This document shows positions 26,355 through 35,535 of a stretch of 64,000 bases of DNA, one piece after another. Source of the DNA: Promethearchaeota archaeon (GTDB lineage Archaea; Asgardarchaeota; Lokiarchaeia; Sigyniarchaeales; SOKP01); assembly GCA_013375475.1 (NCBI GenBank), contig JABXKD010000003.1, positions 1-64,000 on the forward strand, given 5' to 3'. The number at the start of each line of letters is the position of its first letter. Position 1 is the first letter of the stretch. The position numbers and the translations under genes were made by a program. The notes under the pieces were generated by a model. The model had not been told where the DNA came from. It was given only the letters and a program-made list of their open reading frames with translations, and ran no database searches.

Positions 26355-28733
26355 ATGCAAATAGAACAAATTTCTCCATCTGATTATAAGGATCGCATTT
26401 TAAGAATGAAAAAAGAAGTTGTTTCCCAACCACATGAACTCTGCATAGAAAGAGCTAAACTCTTCACTGAGTCGTATAAAACTACAAAAAGTGAACCCCA
26501 GAACATCAGGTTTGCAAAAGCTGTGTACCATGTATTGAAGAATATGACGATAAAAGTATGGGATGACGAATTTATTGTTGGAAATCGATGTACTAAATTT
26601 GTTGGAACGCCTTTATATCCTGAAGTACGCGTTGATACAATTGAGCAAGATATTAACCTTTATAACAATCGAGAAACTCAACAGCTATTACTTTCAGATG
26701 ACGATAAACAAATCATAATCGAAGAAATTATACCATATTGGAAAAACGAAGAAGAGACCACCAAATCCAGATTTGACTCTTATTTAAATCCCGAATTAAC
26801 CGATCTCATGCTAAATCTACTTTATGTCGTGGATACAAACATAACTAACGGGACGGGGCATTTCTTCCCAGGACATCAAAACGTGTTAAAAGCGGGATTT
26901 AACGGTTTAATTCAGAAATCGAGAGAAAAGATGAAAGAATTTTCAAAAGATCAAAAGAAAATGGATTTTTTGGAGTCAGTTATTATTGTTTTAGATGGTT
27001 CTAAAGAGTTTATTCAAAGATTCTCAATATTGGCAACTGAATTAGCAGAAAAAGAAGGAGATAGTAATCGAAAAAAAGAACTTTATGAAATTGCCGAAAT
27101 TTGTTCTAATATTTCTGGTAACCCACCATCCTCATTTAAAGAAGCCTTTCAATTATTGTATTTCACTCACATCATTGCCGGTCTCGAAGATGGAGGTTTT
27201 GCTATTAGTATAGGACGTATTGATCAAGTTCTCTATCCTTTTTATTTTGAAGATAAAAAAAAAGGGATTATAACTGATGAAGAAGTACAATTTTTAATTG
27301 AAAGTTTTTATTTGAAGCTTTCAACTCTATGGAACTATGTCCTCCATAAAGGAATTATAGCTGCAGAAGGACCGCCTCTTACTGCAAATTTGACGATAGG
27401 AGGCGTTGATGAAGGAGGAAATGACGCTACTAATCAATTGTCGTATCTATTCTTAGATTCGTACAAAAAGCTAAAAACGGTTCAACCTACTTTTTCTGTT
27501 CGCGTTCATAATAAAACTCCAGACGATTTACTTGTAAAAACAGGAGAAGCTATTAAATCAGGAGCTAGTATTGCGTTGTTTAATGATACTGTTATGATTC
27601 CAGGTCTTAACAATCTTGGTTACACTCTAGAAGATGCGCGTGAATACGCACCAATAGGATGTGTAGAACCAGCACATACTTGTAAATCTTTTGGATGTAC
27701 AAACGCTACTCAATTAAACATCGTGAAGTGTTTAGAATTAACCTTGAATAATGGGACAGATATGTTTACAAGAAGGGCATATGGAATTGAAAACACAAAA
27801 AAGCTCTCTTCATATCAAGATTTATGGGACGAGTTTTCGAACCAACTTAGCTTTTTTGTTAAAAATTTGGTAGAAACTATGTCTTTCCTTGAAAAAGCTA
27901 TTTCTGAGCTCAATCCACAACCCTTTTTATCCGCAACTATAGACGATTGCATTGAACAGGGGTGTGATATCACAAGTGGAGGCGCAAAATATGACTTTAC
28001 TACGACTCAACTAATTGGTTTATCTACGGTTGCCGATTCTCTTGCTGTAATTAAAAAAATGATCTACGAGGAAAAATCATTTTCTTTAGAGGAATTGATC
28101 AAGTTAGTGTCAAAGAATTACCGAGGTACTTACAATGGGAAAAAGGGAGAAGAAATAAGACAAACCTTTATTAATAAAGTCCCTAAGTTTGGAAACGATA
28201 ACGATTATGTTGATCTTATAGCTCATGATGTAGCAGATTTGTTCTGTAAGGAAATTCTTAAACATAAAAACTATAGAGGCGGAAAGTACCATCCTGGAAT
28301 TTATTCTACAGCTTTTCATATGGCATTTGGAGTTTTTACAGCAGCCTCCGCTGATGGAAGGAAGGCAAGAGAACCGCTTTCAAATGGAGTTGGTCCAACT
28401 AACGGAAGGGATAAAAATGGTCCTACAGCGATACTTAATTCAATTAAGAAGCTGGATAATGAGTTAATAACGAATGGAAACTCGGTAATATTAGCTTTTC
28501 ATCCAAACACATTAAAGATAGAATTGTTCCTTCCACTCATTAAAACCTATTTTGAAGAAAATGGAGGATATCACATCCAATTTAACGTAGTTGGAAAAGA
28601 AATTCTATGTGATGCTCAAATAAATCCAAAAGAATATCAAGGTCTAGTTGTACGGATCGCCGGTTATTCCGTGTTATTTACAGAATTATCTAAATCCGCA
28701 CAAGACGAGATTATTGGTCGAACGGAGTTTTAA
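26355..28733 (+). CDS. Glycyl radical enzyme (PFL-like; dehydratase/CutC-type active site)
   Basis: A 792-residue oxygen-sensitive radical enzyme. The active-site loop is PIGCVEP with Cys436 (thiyl radical) and Glu438 (general base). The C-terminal glycyl loop is RIAGYSV with the radical Gly770. The GCVEP loop separates it from pyruvate formate-lyase, which has two adjacent cysteines, and places it near choline TMA-lyase, B12-independent glycerol/diol dehydratase or hydroxyproline dehydratase. The substrate cannot be fixed from the sequence. No radical SAM activating enzyme gene lies beside it within this window, which is unusual for the family. A tRNA gene follows 94 bp downstream. Confidence 0.93.
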   Translation: MQIEQISPSDYKDRILRMKKEVVSQPHELCIERAKLFTESYKTTKSEPQNIRFAKAVYHVLKNMTIKVWDDEFIVGNRCTKFVGTPLYPEVRVDTIEQDINLYNNRETQQLLLSDDDKQIIIEEIIPYWKNEEETTKSRFDSYLNPELTDLMLNLLYVVDTNITNGTGHFFPGHQNVLKAGFNGLIQKSREKMKEFSKDQKKMDFLESVIIVLDGSKEFIQRFSILATELAEKEGDSNRKKELYEIAEICSNISGNPPSSFKEAFQLLYFTHIIAGLEDGGFAISIGRIDQVLYPFYFEDKKKGIITDEEVQFLIESFYLKLSTLWNYVLHKGIIAAEGPPLTANLTIGGVDEGGNDATNQLSYLFLDSYKKLKTVQPTFSVRVHNKTPDDLLVKTGEAIKSGASIALFNDTVMIPGLNNLGYTLEDAREYAPIGCVEPAHTCKSFGCTNATQLNIVKCLELTLNNGTDMFTRRAYGIENTKKLSSYQDLWDEFSNQLSFFVKNLVETMSFLEKAISELNPQPFLSATIDDCIEQGCDITSGGAKYDFTTTQLIGLSTVADSLAVIKKMIYEEKSFSLEELIKLVSKNYRGTYNGKKGEEIRQTFINKVPKFGNDNDYVDLIAHDVADLFCKEILKHKNYRGGKYHPGIYSTAFHMAFGVFTAASADGRKAREPLSNGVGPTNGRDKNGPTAILNSIKKLDNELITNGNSVILAFHPNTLKIELFLPLIKTYFEENGGYHIQFNVVGKEILCDAQINPKEYQGLVVRIAGYSVLFTELSKSAQDEIIGRTEF

Positions 28734-28827
28734 TTGGATTCAAATGTATTTCATATATTTCTGGAATCAAAATCATAAAAATTTTTAGTCTACCATTATT
28801 TTTTATAGTATTAATAGTGATAAAAAT

Positions 28828-28899
28828 GGGCCTGTAGATCAGTAGCAGATCGCTTGGTTCGCAATCAAGAGGTCACGGGTTCAATTCCCGTCAGGTCCA
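28828..28899 (+). tRNA. tRNA-Ala (anticodon CGC)
   Basis: A complete 72-nt cloverleaf without intron or encoded CCA. The acceptor stem pairs GGGCCTG with CAGGTCC, including the G3:U70 wobble that identifies alanine tRNA. The D stem is GATC/GATC, the anticodon stem CTTGG/TCAAG with loop TTCGCAA (anticodon 28860-28862 = CGC), and the T stem ACGGG/CCCGT with loop TTCAATT. The D loop (AGTAGCA) lacks the usual GG pair at 18-19 and shows AG instead. Confidence 0.93.
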
Positions 28900-28971
28900 C
28901 TAGAAATTCTAATAATTTTTTGAAAAATATCTAATTCTCTTAAAATCTTAATAATTGAATAATATATGAGT

Positions 28972-29844
28972 TTAATCGGTGCCTTCTCCAAGCCCCAATT
29001 GCGAAATCATCATTTTTTTTAGTTCTAACTTATTTTTAGGCAATCCAAACATGTCTGCGTACTTATCAGTTGTGCTTAATTCAGCCGATCTTCCCTTTTT
29101 TACAGCTGTTATTAAATCATTATCTAATAAGTATTTTACATGCTCGTAAGCCCCACTACCTCTTATTTTAATAACCGTTGATTTTAAAATTGGTTGTTTT
29201 AATGCAATTACGGTAAGAGTTCTTAAATAACGCTCAGCAATAGCACCTCCTTTAGCAAATTTGGAAACTGTTTCTGTAAGTTCAGGTCTTAGCTGCATTT
29301 GATATTTTTCTCCAATTTGAGCAACAATTAAAGCACCTTCACGTTCTAAGTAGTCAAAAGCAACAACTCGTACAAGTTCTTCGACTTCTTTTTTCGGGAT
29401 TTCTAATTTAGTGGATAATTCCTCTACATCTAAAGGCCTACCGGCGGCATAAAGAGCGCCCTCTATGAGATTCCTTCGAAGTATTTTTGATTGCAATTCC
29501 AATTCTTCTTTGGTGAGCTCTTGAGGTAATTGAGATTCGGTAATATCGTCGCTTTCTAGACCCGTTTCTTGTTCGTTTAAACCTTCTTCTGAGGAATCGA
29601 GGCTTATTGAATCTTCCTTCTCAACATTAAATTCTTGTTCAACTATTTCTTGGTTATCATCTTCTTCAAAATCATCTTCAAGAAATGCCTCTACAGTTTC
29701 TTCTAGTTCTCTATCTATTTCATTAATCTCAATATCCGTTTCTTCTTGAATAGTCTCTTCATCAATATTTTCGTCCATAGGTAAAGCTTCTTCGGTTTCG
29801 GGTTTAATTTGATTTTCTTGTATTTTTTCATCTTTTTCGTTCAG
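28972..29844 (-). CDS. scpB: Condensin kite subunit ScpB, probable CTG start
   Basis: ScpB is the winged-helix kite subunit that clasps ScpA in the SMC complex. Conserved core segments are EGALYAAGRPLDVEELS, the paired winged helices, and ERYLRTLTVIALKQPI with the SKFAKGGAIAERYL region. The first ATG (29778) has no ribosome-binding site. The frame is open upstream to a stop at about 29853, and GGTGAT (29850-29855) lies 5 nt before a CTG at 29844. That start gives 290 residues with a longer acidic N-terminal tail (about 110 residues rich in Glu/Asp before the core). It follows scpA by 29 nt under this start. Confidence 0.88.
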   Translation of the reverse strand: MNEKDEKIQENQIKPETEEALPMDENIDEETIQEETDIEINEIDRELEETVEAFLEDDFEEDDNQEIVEQEFNVEKEDSISLDSSEEGLNEQETGLESDDITESQLPQELTKEELELQSKILRRNLIEGALYAAGRPLDVEELSTKLEIPKKEVEELVRVVAFDYLEREGALIVAQIGEKYQMQLRPELTETVSKFAKGGAIAERYLRTLTVIALKQPILKSTVIKIRGSGAYEHVKYLLDNDLITAVKKGRSAELSTTDKYADMFGLPKNKLELKKMMISQLGLGEGTD

Positions 29845-29873
29845 TTTATATCACCAAAAATCAGTATTATAGT

Positions 29874-30881
29874 TTAACTTTTTAAATTTATTGAGAAGTT
29901 CTTAAAATCATCATCCTGATACAGTTCTAACTTATTACCCGTCGAGAGGAACATTAAGGCTAGAAACATACGTACAAAAGCAAATTTCTTGCCAATTTCG
30001 CTCTCTTCTTCGGAATTTATAATTTTAGCTATTTCAAAAAAAGATGTTTCCTTATCGTCAAGTTTTATCTTGGATTTGATGCGATTAAACCAAGATTCAT
30101 GCAATTCTTCTACAGTTTGATCCCTTCCGCTGATATGCTTCAAAAGTTCTTTTGGTAGTTGAGCTTTAGATTTCACTTGAATTCGCTGTTCTTTTAATTC
30201 ATCTCTTCTCATTCTTCTACGCTTTAGTTTCTCTTTGTTTTGCATTGTTTCAATTATAGCGGACCTCATAGCATCAAACAATTCATCTTTAGTAGATATC
30301 AACATTTTAGGTTGAATAGGTTGAGCTAAAGTTTTAGGTATTGATCTACCATGTCTTTCCCTAAAACGTTCTAGCTCTTCTTTTTTCTGAATTTGTTCTT
30401 CTTCTCGAATTATACTAGATATTTTGTAGTGATGCAAAACTGCAGAGGTTTTTAGAGCAATTCCTGAAATCTTGTAATTGATTAAATCTTCGTGAAGCAT
30501 ATTATTAAAGAATTTATCTACTAATGAGGATAAGTCATAAAATGCAACATTGGACTCTTTCGCTACTTCTGGATCCAATAAGCTAGAATAGGGAGGTTTT
30601 TGCCAAAATTTTAGCTCCACCTTTTCTTTGTGGAGTAATGCAGGATCCTCTTCTACACCAGCAATCAATTCCTCTTCTAATTCCTCTTCCACATCCTCAT
30701 CCTCTTGAGTTCTATCAACAAATTCGGGGTGAGATGAAATTTTTTCTATAAGCTTTATAATTTCATTCTTCTTAGATTTAGTAGGAATTTTTATATGATT
30801 CTTGCTTGCAAAATCTCTTAAGTCTTTGACTGTCCATTCACTAAAGTTATATTTTTTCTCCTTACTTTCATTCTCTGGAAT
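29874..30881 (-). CDS. scpA: Kleisin ScpA with N-terminal SAP-like domain, probable ATT start
   Basis: ScpA is the kleisin that bridges the SMC heads. The kleisin N-terminal domain is about residues 100-190 in this numbering (PPYSSLLDPEVA, FYDLSSLVDKFF) and the C-terminal winged helix about 265-330 (KETSFFEIAKII). The first canonical start is GTG at 30692. The frame, however, is open 63 codons further, and this extension encodes a SAP-like helix-extended-helix (EWTVKDLRDFASKNHIKI). No ATG, GTG or TTG occurs there. An AGGTG sequence (30889-30893) precedes an ATT at 30881 with the same spacing seen at scpB and rnp2. With that start the protein has 335 residues. The gene lies 26 nt after smc. 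Confidence 0.82.
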   Translation of the reverse strand: MPENESKEKKYNFSEWTVKDLRDFASKNHIKIPTKSKKNEIIKLIEKISSHPEFVDRTQEDEDVEEELEEELIAGVEEDPALLHKEKVELKFWQKPPYSSLLDPEVAKESNVAFYDLSSLVDKFFNNMLHEDLINYKISGIALKTSAVLHHYKISSIIREEEQIQKKEELERFRERHGRSIPKTLAQPIQPKMLISTKDELFDAMRSAIIETMQNKEKLKRRRMRRDELKEQRIQVKSKAQLPKELLKHISGRDQTVEELHESWFNRIKSKIKLDDKETSFFEIAKIINSEEESEIGKKFAFVRMFLALMFLSTGNKLELYQDDDFKNFSINLKS

Positions 30882-30907
30882 GCTTATACACCTTTTTCCT
30901 ATAATTC

Positions 30908-33900
30908 TTAATTTTCTTCAATATTAGTTGGCACATCCGGGAGTTCAAGTAACCTTTTCGCTTCTTCTTCTAAATCTACGCTAAAAATGTCGGTTATTCC
31001 ACTTTGTTGCATAGAAACTCCATAAATTCTATCGGCGTTCACAATGTTTTCTTCTCTATGACTGATTACCATAAATTGCGCTTGACTTGCAAATTCTTTT
31101 ATAACTAAGCTTACTCGATGTACATTTGGACCATCTAAAGCAGCATCAATCTCGTCCATAATGTAAAAAGGTGCGGGATAAAATTCTTGAACTGCAAATA
31201 TAAATGATAGGGCAACTAAGGTTTTTTCGCCGCCGCTCAGTATTTCTAAACTCGATATCCGTTTTCCCCGAGGACGGGCTTCTATGCTACACCCTCCCTC
31301 AAATGGCTTATCTGGACGATCTAATATCATTTTCGCTGAACCTCCAGGAGATAATTTTTGGAAGATGCGCGCAAATTCTCGATTTATCTCGTGATATGCC
31401 TTCATGAAGGTTCTAGTTTTTTCTAACTCAATTTTATCGATCGCGTCAAGAATTGATTTCCTTTCACGTTGAATTGTTTGTCTTCTCATATCGATCTCGT
31501 CAAAACGTTCCTTAACGGTGTCAAATTGTTTTATTGCCTTTAAATTGACTGGTTCTAAAGCTTTTTTCTTGTTATCGGCTGTAGAGATATCTGATTGCAA
31601 TCCAGATTCAGATAAATCGGTTGTAACTGGAGGTAAGGCGCCAAAATCTTTAGAACGTTGATATAAGGTCTCTATTTGATCAGTTGTTATGATTTTTTTA
31701 GATTCATAATTATTTAGCTTAGAATTTTCCATCGAGTGATCGGCTTTTAAATCATTTATCTGCTTTTGGTAGTTCTTTTGCTTTTTCCACGATAAATCTT
31801 TTCCCTGAATTTCCTTGTTTATTTCTTCTTGTTTAATATTCTTTTTAGCGTCTTCTTGTTTCAGTTCGAGTTCAATTTTTTCGATATCTTTTAGTATAGA
31901 TTCGATCTGTTTTTCAGTGGTCTTTACATCTTCATTTAGTGAAAGAATTTTTTGCTCTCTTTCCTTATTTTTGTTTAATTCGTTAAGCTTCGCTTGAGAT
32001 TTTTGAAGATCTTTATTAAGTTTATTTAACTCTTTCTGTGCTTTCTTTTGGCCCTCTAGCTCTTTATTTTTTTCTTCTCTTAAAGAATCTATTATAACTT
32101 GCACATCATCGACCTTTTTTTGCAACCCCTCAAGCTGAGAATTTAAATTTTCTATATCAATTTTACATTGGTTAACGCTATTGTTTGCTTCAACATTTTC
32201 TTTAGTTAATTCATCAATTGAATTGATAACCATCATTACATTCTCAAGTGCTCTTAGTTTATCCATTGTTATTTCTAATTTCTTATTTTGCTCGTCGATT
32301 TGTGCTCTAAGTTTTTCAATATCTTCCCAAAAAGTATTTTTTTCTAAATCCTTACCCTCAATTTTCACCTTTATAGCATCTTGTTCAAGTTTAAGGCCTT
32401 TTATGTTTTCTTCAGTAGTGGTTATAACACTTTTCTTATCGTCAATAGTAACATTCAGTTCTTGAATATTATTTTCAATTTCAACAATATTTTCATAATA
32501 AGTTTGAATTCCTTGAAGTTCTTGCAAATTTATTTGTAAATTGTCTAATCCCTTTTGCTTTAATTCCATATTATCTTTGATTTTAGATATCGTATCCCAA
32601 TAATCTTCTTTAGTTTGTTTTAGATTATTTATTTCTTCCTCAAAATTTTCTTTTTGCTTTTCAGTTATGACAAGGTTTCTTTGATTTATTTCGTTTTCAG
32701 ATTTATCAACTTTTTCATTTATTTCACTAATTCTTTTATTAACTTCTCCTAATCTTCTAGTACTCACTGCCAGATCTTCTGAATCGTGCTTATTTTGAGT
32801 GTTTATCCTCGTTAAATTTTGATCAATAACATTTAAGTCGTTATTCTGAGAATTGATATTTTCTGTGATTTCTTCAAGTTGTTTGTATAATTCCTGAGAT
32901 TTTGACATGGTTAGTTTTCTTAGAGATAAATACACATTTTCTAAGATTTCCATTAAATCTTGGACGAAACTATCAAATGTTGAGGTAGACTGCTGTATCT
33001 CTACATCTGCAGATTCTTTTACGTTATCTATTAACTGATCTATTGTTGTATCGACATTCTCAGTAAAGAGGGTTAATGTTTGAAGAATTGATTTGAGGGT
33101 TTCAGACATTTCAGAGGTTTCAGATTTTTCTTCCTCTTCGGCTTCTGAGCTTACATCTTCAACAGTTTTCATGATATCAACTATATCCAAGACAAACTGT
33201 TTGAAGTTAACTGCGGATGTTTCAATTGCCTCTGCGTTTGATTGTTGAATATTACTTTTTATCGACTCAACGGATATGTTGATGTTCTGAGTCAACATAT
33301 TTAAAATCTGTAGAATTCCGGTGACATCCTCAGTATTTCGTTCATATTCTTTTTCTGTGTTTTCAATTTTAACTAACAAATTATCTTTCTCATTAGAAAG
33401 CTCTCCCATACGTCTCTGAATGTTTTCTTTTTTAGCATTAAGTTTTTGTGATTCATCTTCAGTCTTTGTTAAATTTTCACTTAATGTAGAGGATTTTAGT
33501 TCTAAATCGCGCTTTTCTCTTTCAAGATTTGTAAATTCTTTTTTTTGTAATTTTAATTTAGTATTGATATTTTCAATTTTTGTCTTATTATCATAGATTT
33601 CTGATTCAACTGAATCTTGTTTCATTAAAAGTAGTTCTAATTCTTGCTCGTTTTTTCTATAAATAGAATCTTCTTCTTTTATTTTAGCCTTATAATTATT
33701 AATTTCTTTAAGGAAGGAATCTCGCTCCTTTAATAACTCTTTTAAGACATCTTCCGTATCTTTTCCCTTACTTAATTCTTTAATTTTATTCTCAATTGCT
33801 ATTTTATTAGAATTAAGTTTTTCTATTCTGTTTGTGTTCATTGTAATTTCGGTATTTAGAGAGGATAACATAGATTTGAAATCAGCTATTTTCGAATTTA

Positions 33901-35371
33901 ATTGGGTGTTTTCATCTCTTAAACCATTTATCAATTTCTCTAATTCTTTTTGATTATCATTTTCTTTGGAAATTTTTATATTTAATTCGCTTATATCTTT
34001 TCTTATTAATTCAGCTTCCTTATTGGTATTATTTATTGCTTCCTCAACACTTTCTGACTCTCCTTTCAATTTACTAAGTTCAACTTCTAGCTTGTTTTTC
34101 TTATCTTCATTTTTCTTTACATTTTCCTTTAAAACTTTAATTTGAGCTTTATTCGATGAGATATTCTGCTTAATTGTCGAAATTTCTCCTTTATAACCGG
34201 ATTGAGTATCATTATTATTTTTTATATTTACATCAATTTCGGCTTGTTTCTGTTGCTTAGTTTCAATTTCACCCTTAGCGCTTTCAATTTTATTCTCTGT
34301 TTCAGTTACGTCTTTTGATTCCGATTCAATTAACGAATCGTACGTTTGACTTTCTTCAAGCACCATTTGTAGATTTTCTAATGTTTTTATCTCTTGAGAT
34401 ATCTTGTCTATTGATTTATTTGCTAGATTTAAAGATGTTTGATTTGAAGATTGCTGAGTCTTAAATTGAGTGACATTTTCATTAATTGCTTCTCTCTCTT
34501 TCTCTTTTTCAGATATTGTTTTTTGAATATTTTCCATTACTAACGATTCTTGCTTTAAAATTTCATCTTGTCTCGTTATTTTTTCTTGCAATTCTTCTAT
34601 AGCTGTGTTAGATTCTTCTATTTTTGCTTCTAATTCATTTTCTTCTTTTCTTAATTTTTCAATCTTTAAAGCAATTAATTGAGCGTTAATAAGTTTGATT
34701 TGTTCGTCTAATTCCTTCCAAACTAAAGCGTCATTTTTCTCCTTTTCAACTTTTTTTAATTGAGCAGAAACCTCTTTAAAAATCGCTTCAAATTGTCCGA
34801 GATCGCGTTCTGCTTTCTCTAACTCCTTCATAGTTGCATCTTTCATCTCATCGTATTTCTGCAACCCTATAAGATCCTCAATAAAAACTCTACGAGCTTC
34901 AGGATTCATATGAGTTAACTCTACTATTTTTCCTTGAAGAACGAATTGATTACTACCATCAGGATCTACATTTGCGGTTGCAAGAGCGTTAAGAATTTGT
35001 TGTCTAGTAGCTTTTTTACCGTTCATTTTATATCCTCCGCCCCCTCCTCTTTGAATTGTCCTAGTAACTTCAAAAGTATCGGTTCCACCTGGAAAAACCT
35101 TTTCGGAATTATCGAAATACAAGGTAACTGATGCTCTATTTGAAGGATTTTTACCTCGAGAACCAGCAAAAATCAGATCTTCAAGACTTTTAGCTCTCAT
35201 AGTTTTTTTACTTAACCGACCCAAAGCAAACGTTAAAGCGTCAATAATATTCGATTTACCAGCCCCGTTAGGTCCAACAATACAGGTAAACCCAGAAGAG
35301 AGCCTTAATGTCACTGTACGTTCGCCAAATGATTTAAATCCGGTCATCGAGATTTTTTTAATATAAGTCAA
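30908..35371 (-). CDS. smc: Chromosome condensation ATPase SMC, hinge replaced by tandem helical repeats
   Basis: A 1487-residue SMC ATPase, longer than the usual ~1170-1200. The head is complete: Walker A GPNGAGKS (33-40), the Q-loop region NQFVLQGKIVE, signature LSGGEKTLVAL and Walker B FYIMDEIDAALD. Two coiled-coil arms of about 510 residues each connect the head halves to the centre. The centre carries no canonical hinge: there is no glycine-rich globular domain, and also no CxxC zinc hook. Instead residues 686-738 and 762-814 are two related helical repeats joined by an acidic linker at the exact midpoint. The start is TTG, overlapped by the stop of a possible 8-codon upstream ORF. scpA and scpB follow in one operon. 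Confidence 0.97.
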   Translation of the reverse strand: MTYIKKISMTGFKSFGERTVTLRLSSGFTCIVGPNGAGKSNIIDALTFALGRLSKKTMRAKSLEDLIFAGSRGKNPSNRASVTLYFDNSEKVFPGGTDTFEVTRTIQRGGGGGYKMNGKKATRQQILNALATANVDPDGSNQFVLQGKIVELTHMNPEARRVFIEDLIGLQKYDEMKDATMKELEKAERDLGQFEAIFKEVSAQLKKVEKEKNDALVWKELDEQIKLINAQLIALKIEKLRKEENELEAKIEESNTAIEELQEKITRQDEILKQESLVMENIQKTISEKEKEREAINENVTQFKTQQSSNQTSLNLANKSIDKISQEIKTLENLQMVLEESQTYDSLIESESKDVTETENKIESAKGEIETKQQKQAEIDVNIKNNNDTQSGYKGEISTIKQNISSNKAQIKVLKENVKKNEDKKNKLEVELSKLKGESESVEEAINNTNKEAELIRKDISELNIKISKENDNQKELEKLINGLRDENTQLNSKIADFKSMLSSLNTEITMNTNRIEKLNSNKIAIENKIKELSKGKDTEDVLKELLKERDSFLKEINNYKAKIKEEDSIYRKNEQELELLLMKQDSVESEIYDNKTKIENINTKLKLQKKEFTNLEREKRDLELKSSTLSENLTKTEDESQKLNAKKENIQRRMGELSNEKDNLLVKIENTEKEYERNTEDVTGILQILNMLTQNINISVESIKSNIQQSNAEAIETSAVNFKQFVLDIVDIMKTVEDVSSEAEEEEKSETSEMSETLKSILQTLTLFTENVDTTIDQLIDNVKESADVEIQQSTSTFDSFVQDLMEILENVYLSLRKLTMSKSQELYKQLEEITENINSQNNDLNVIDQNLTRINTQNKHDSEDLAVSTRRLGEVNKRISEINEKVDKSENEINQRNLVITEKQKENFEEEINNLKQTKEDYWDTISKIKDNMELKQKGLDNLQINLQELQGIQTYYENIVEIENNIQELNVTIDDKKSVITTTEENIKGLKLEQDAIKVKIEGKDLEKNTFWEDIEKLRAQIDEQNKKLEITMDKLRALENVMMVINSIDELTKENVEANNSVNQCKIDIENLNSQLEGLQKKVDDVQVIIDSLREEKNKELEGQKKAQKELNKLNKDLQKSQAKLNELNKNKEREQKILSLNEDVKTTEKQIESILKDIEKIELELKQEDAKKNIKQEEINKEIQGKDLSWKKQKNYQKQINDLKADHSMENSKLNNYESKKIITTDQIETLYQRSKDFGALPPVTTDLSESGLQSDISTADNKKKALEPVNLKAIKQFDTVKERFDEIDMRRQTIQRERKSILDAIDKIELEKTRTFMKAYHEINREFARIFQKLSPGGSAKMILDRPDKPFEGGCSIEARPRGKRISSLEILSGGEKTLVALSFIFAVQEFYPAPFYIMDEIDAALDGPNVHRVSLVIKEFASQAQFMVISHREENIVNADRIYGVSMQQSGITDIFSVDLEEEAKRLLELPDVPTNIEEN
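32930..33316 (-). repeat. Tandem intragenic repeat at the centre of SMC
   Basis: Codons 686-738 and 762-814 of smc encode two segments that align without gaps. The paired starts are ILQILNMLTQNINISVESIK and ILQTLTLFTENVDTTIDQLI; the paired ends are NFKQFVLDIVDIMKTV and TFDSFVQDLMEILENV. Roughly a third of positions are identical and most others conservative. The acidic linker (about 743-757) sits on the protein midpoint, where the fold-back of the coiled coil is expected. Confidence 0.85.
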
Positions 35372-35423
35372 TTTTTAAATCGCCTTTGCTTCATCCTATT
35401 ATAAAATTAAAGAGTAATTTCAT

Positions 35424-35434
35424 CTATATATATA
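35424..35434 (-). promoter_or_regulatory. Candidate TATA box of the smc-scpA-scpB operon
   Basis: On the minus strand a TATATATATAG run lies about 55-63 nt before the smc start codon. It is the best TATA-like element in the 164-bp gap between smc and the Orc-like gene. Transcription would start near 35400, giving a short 5' leader that could contain the 8-codon ORF MKQRRFKN (35394-35368). Confidence 0.4.
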
Positions 35435-35535
35435 CTTACTCGGCATTTAAAAAAATAAGGTTTCAGTTTTTAGTTTTTCGTCTATCGATGATAATTCTAA
35501 GTTGGAAGTGCGTTGTTTATAGGTTTTTAAAAATA

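Noticed and set aside
35368-35394. Eight-codon ORF MKQRRFKN whose TGA overlaps the TTG start of smc
   Set aside because: The overlap (TTGA) could couple translation, but the ORF is very short, has no clear SD of its own, and such frames are frequent by chance.
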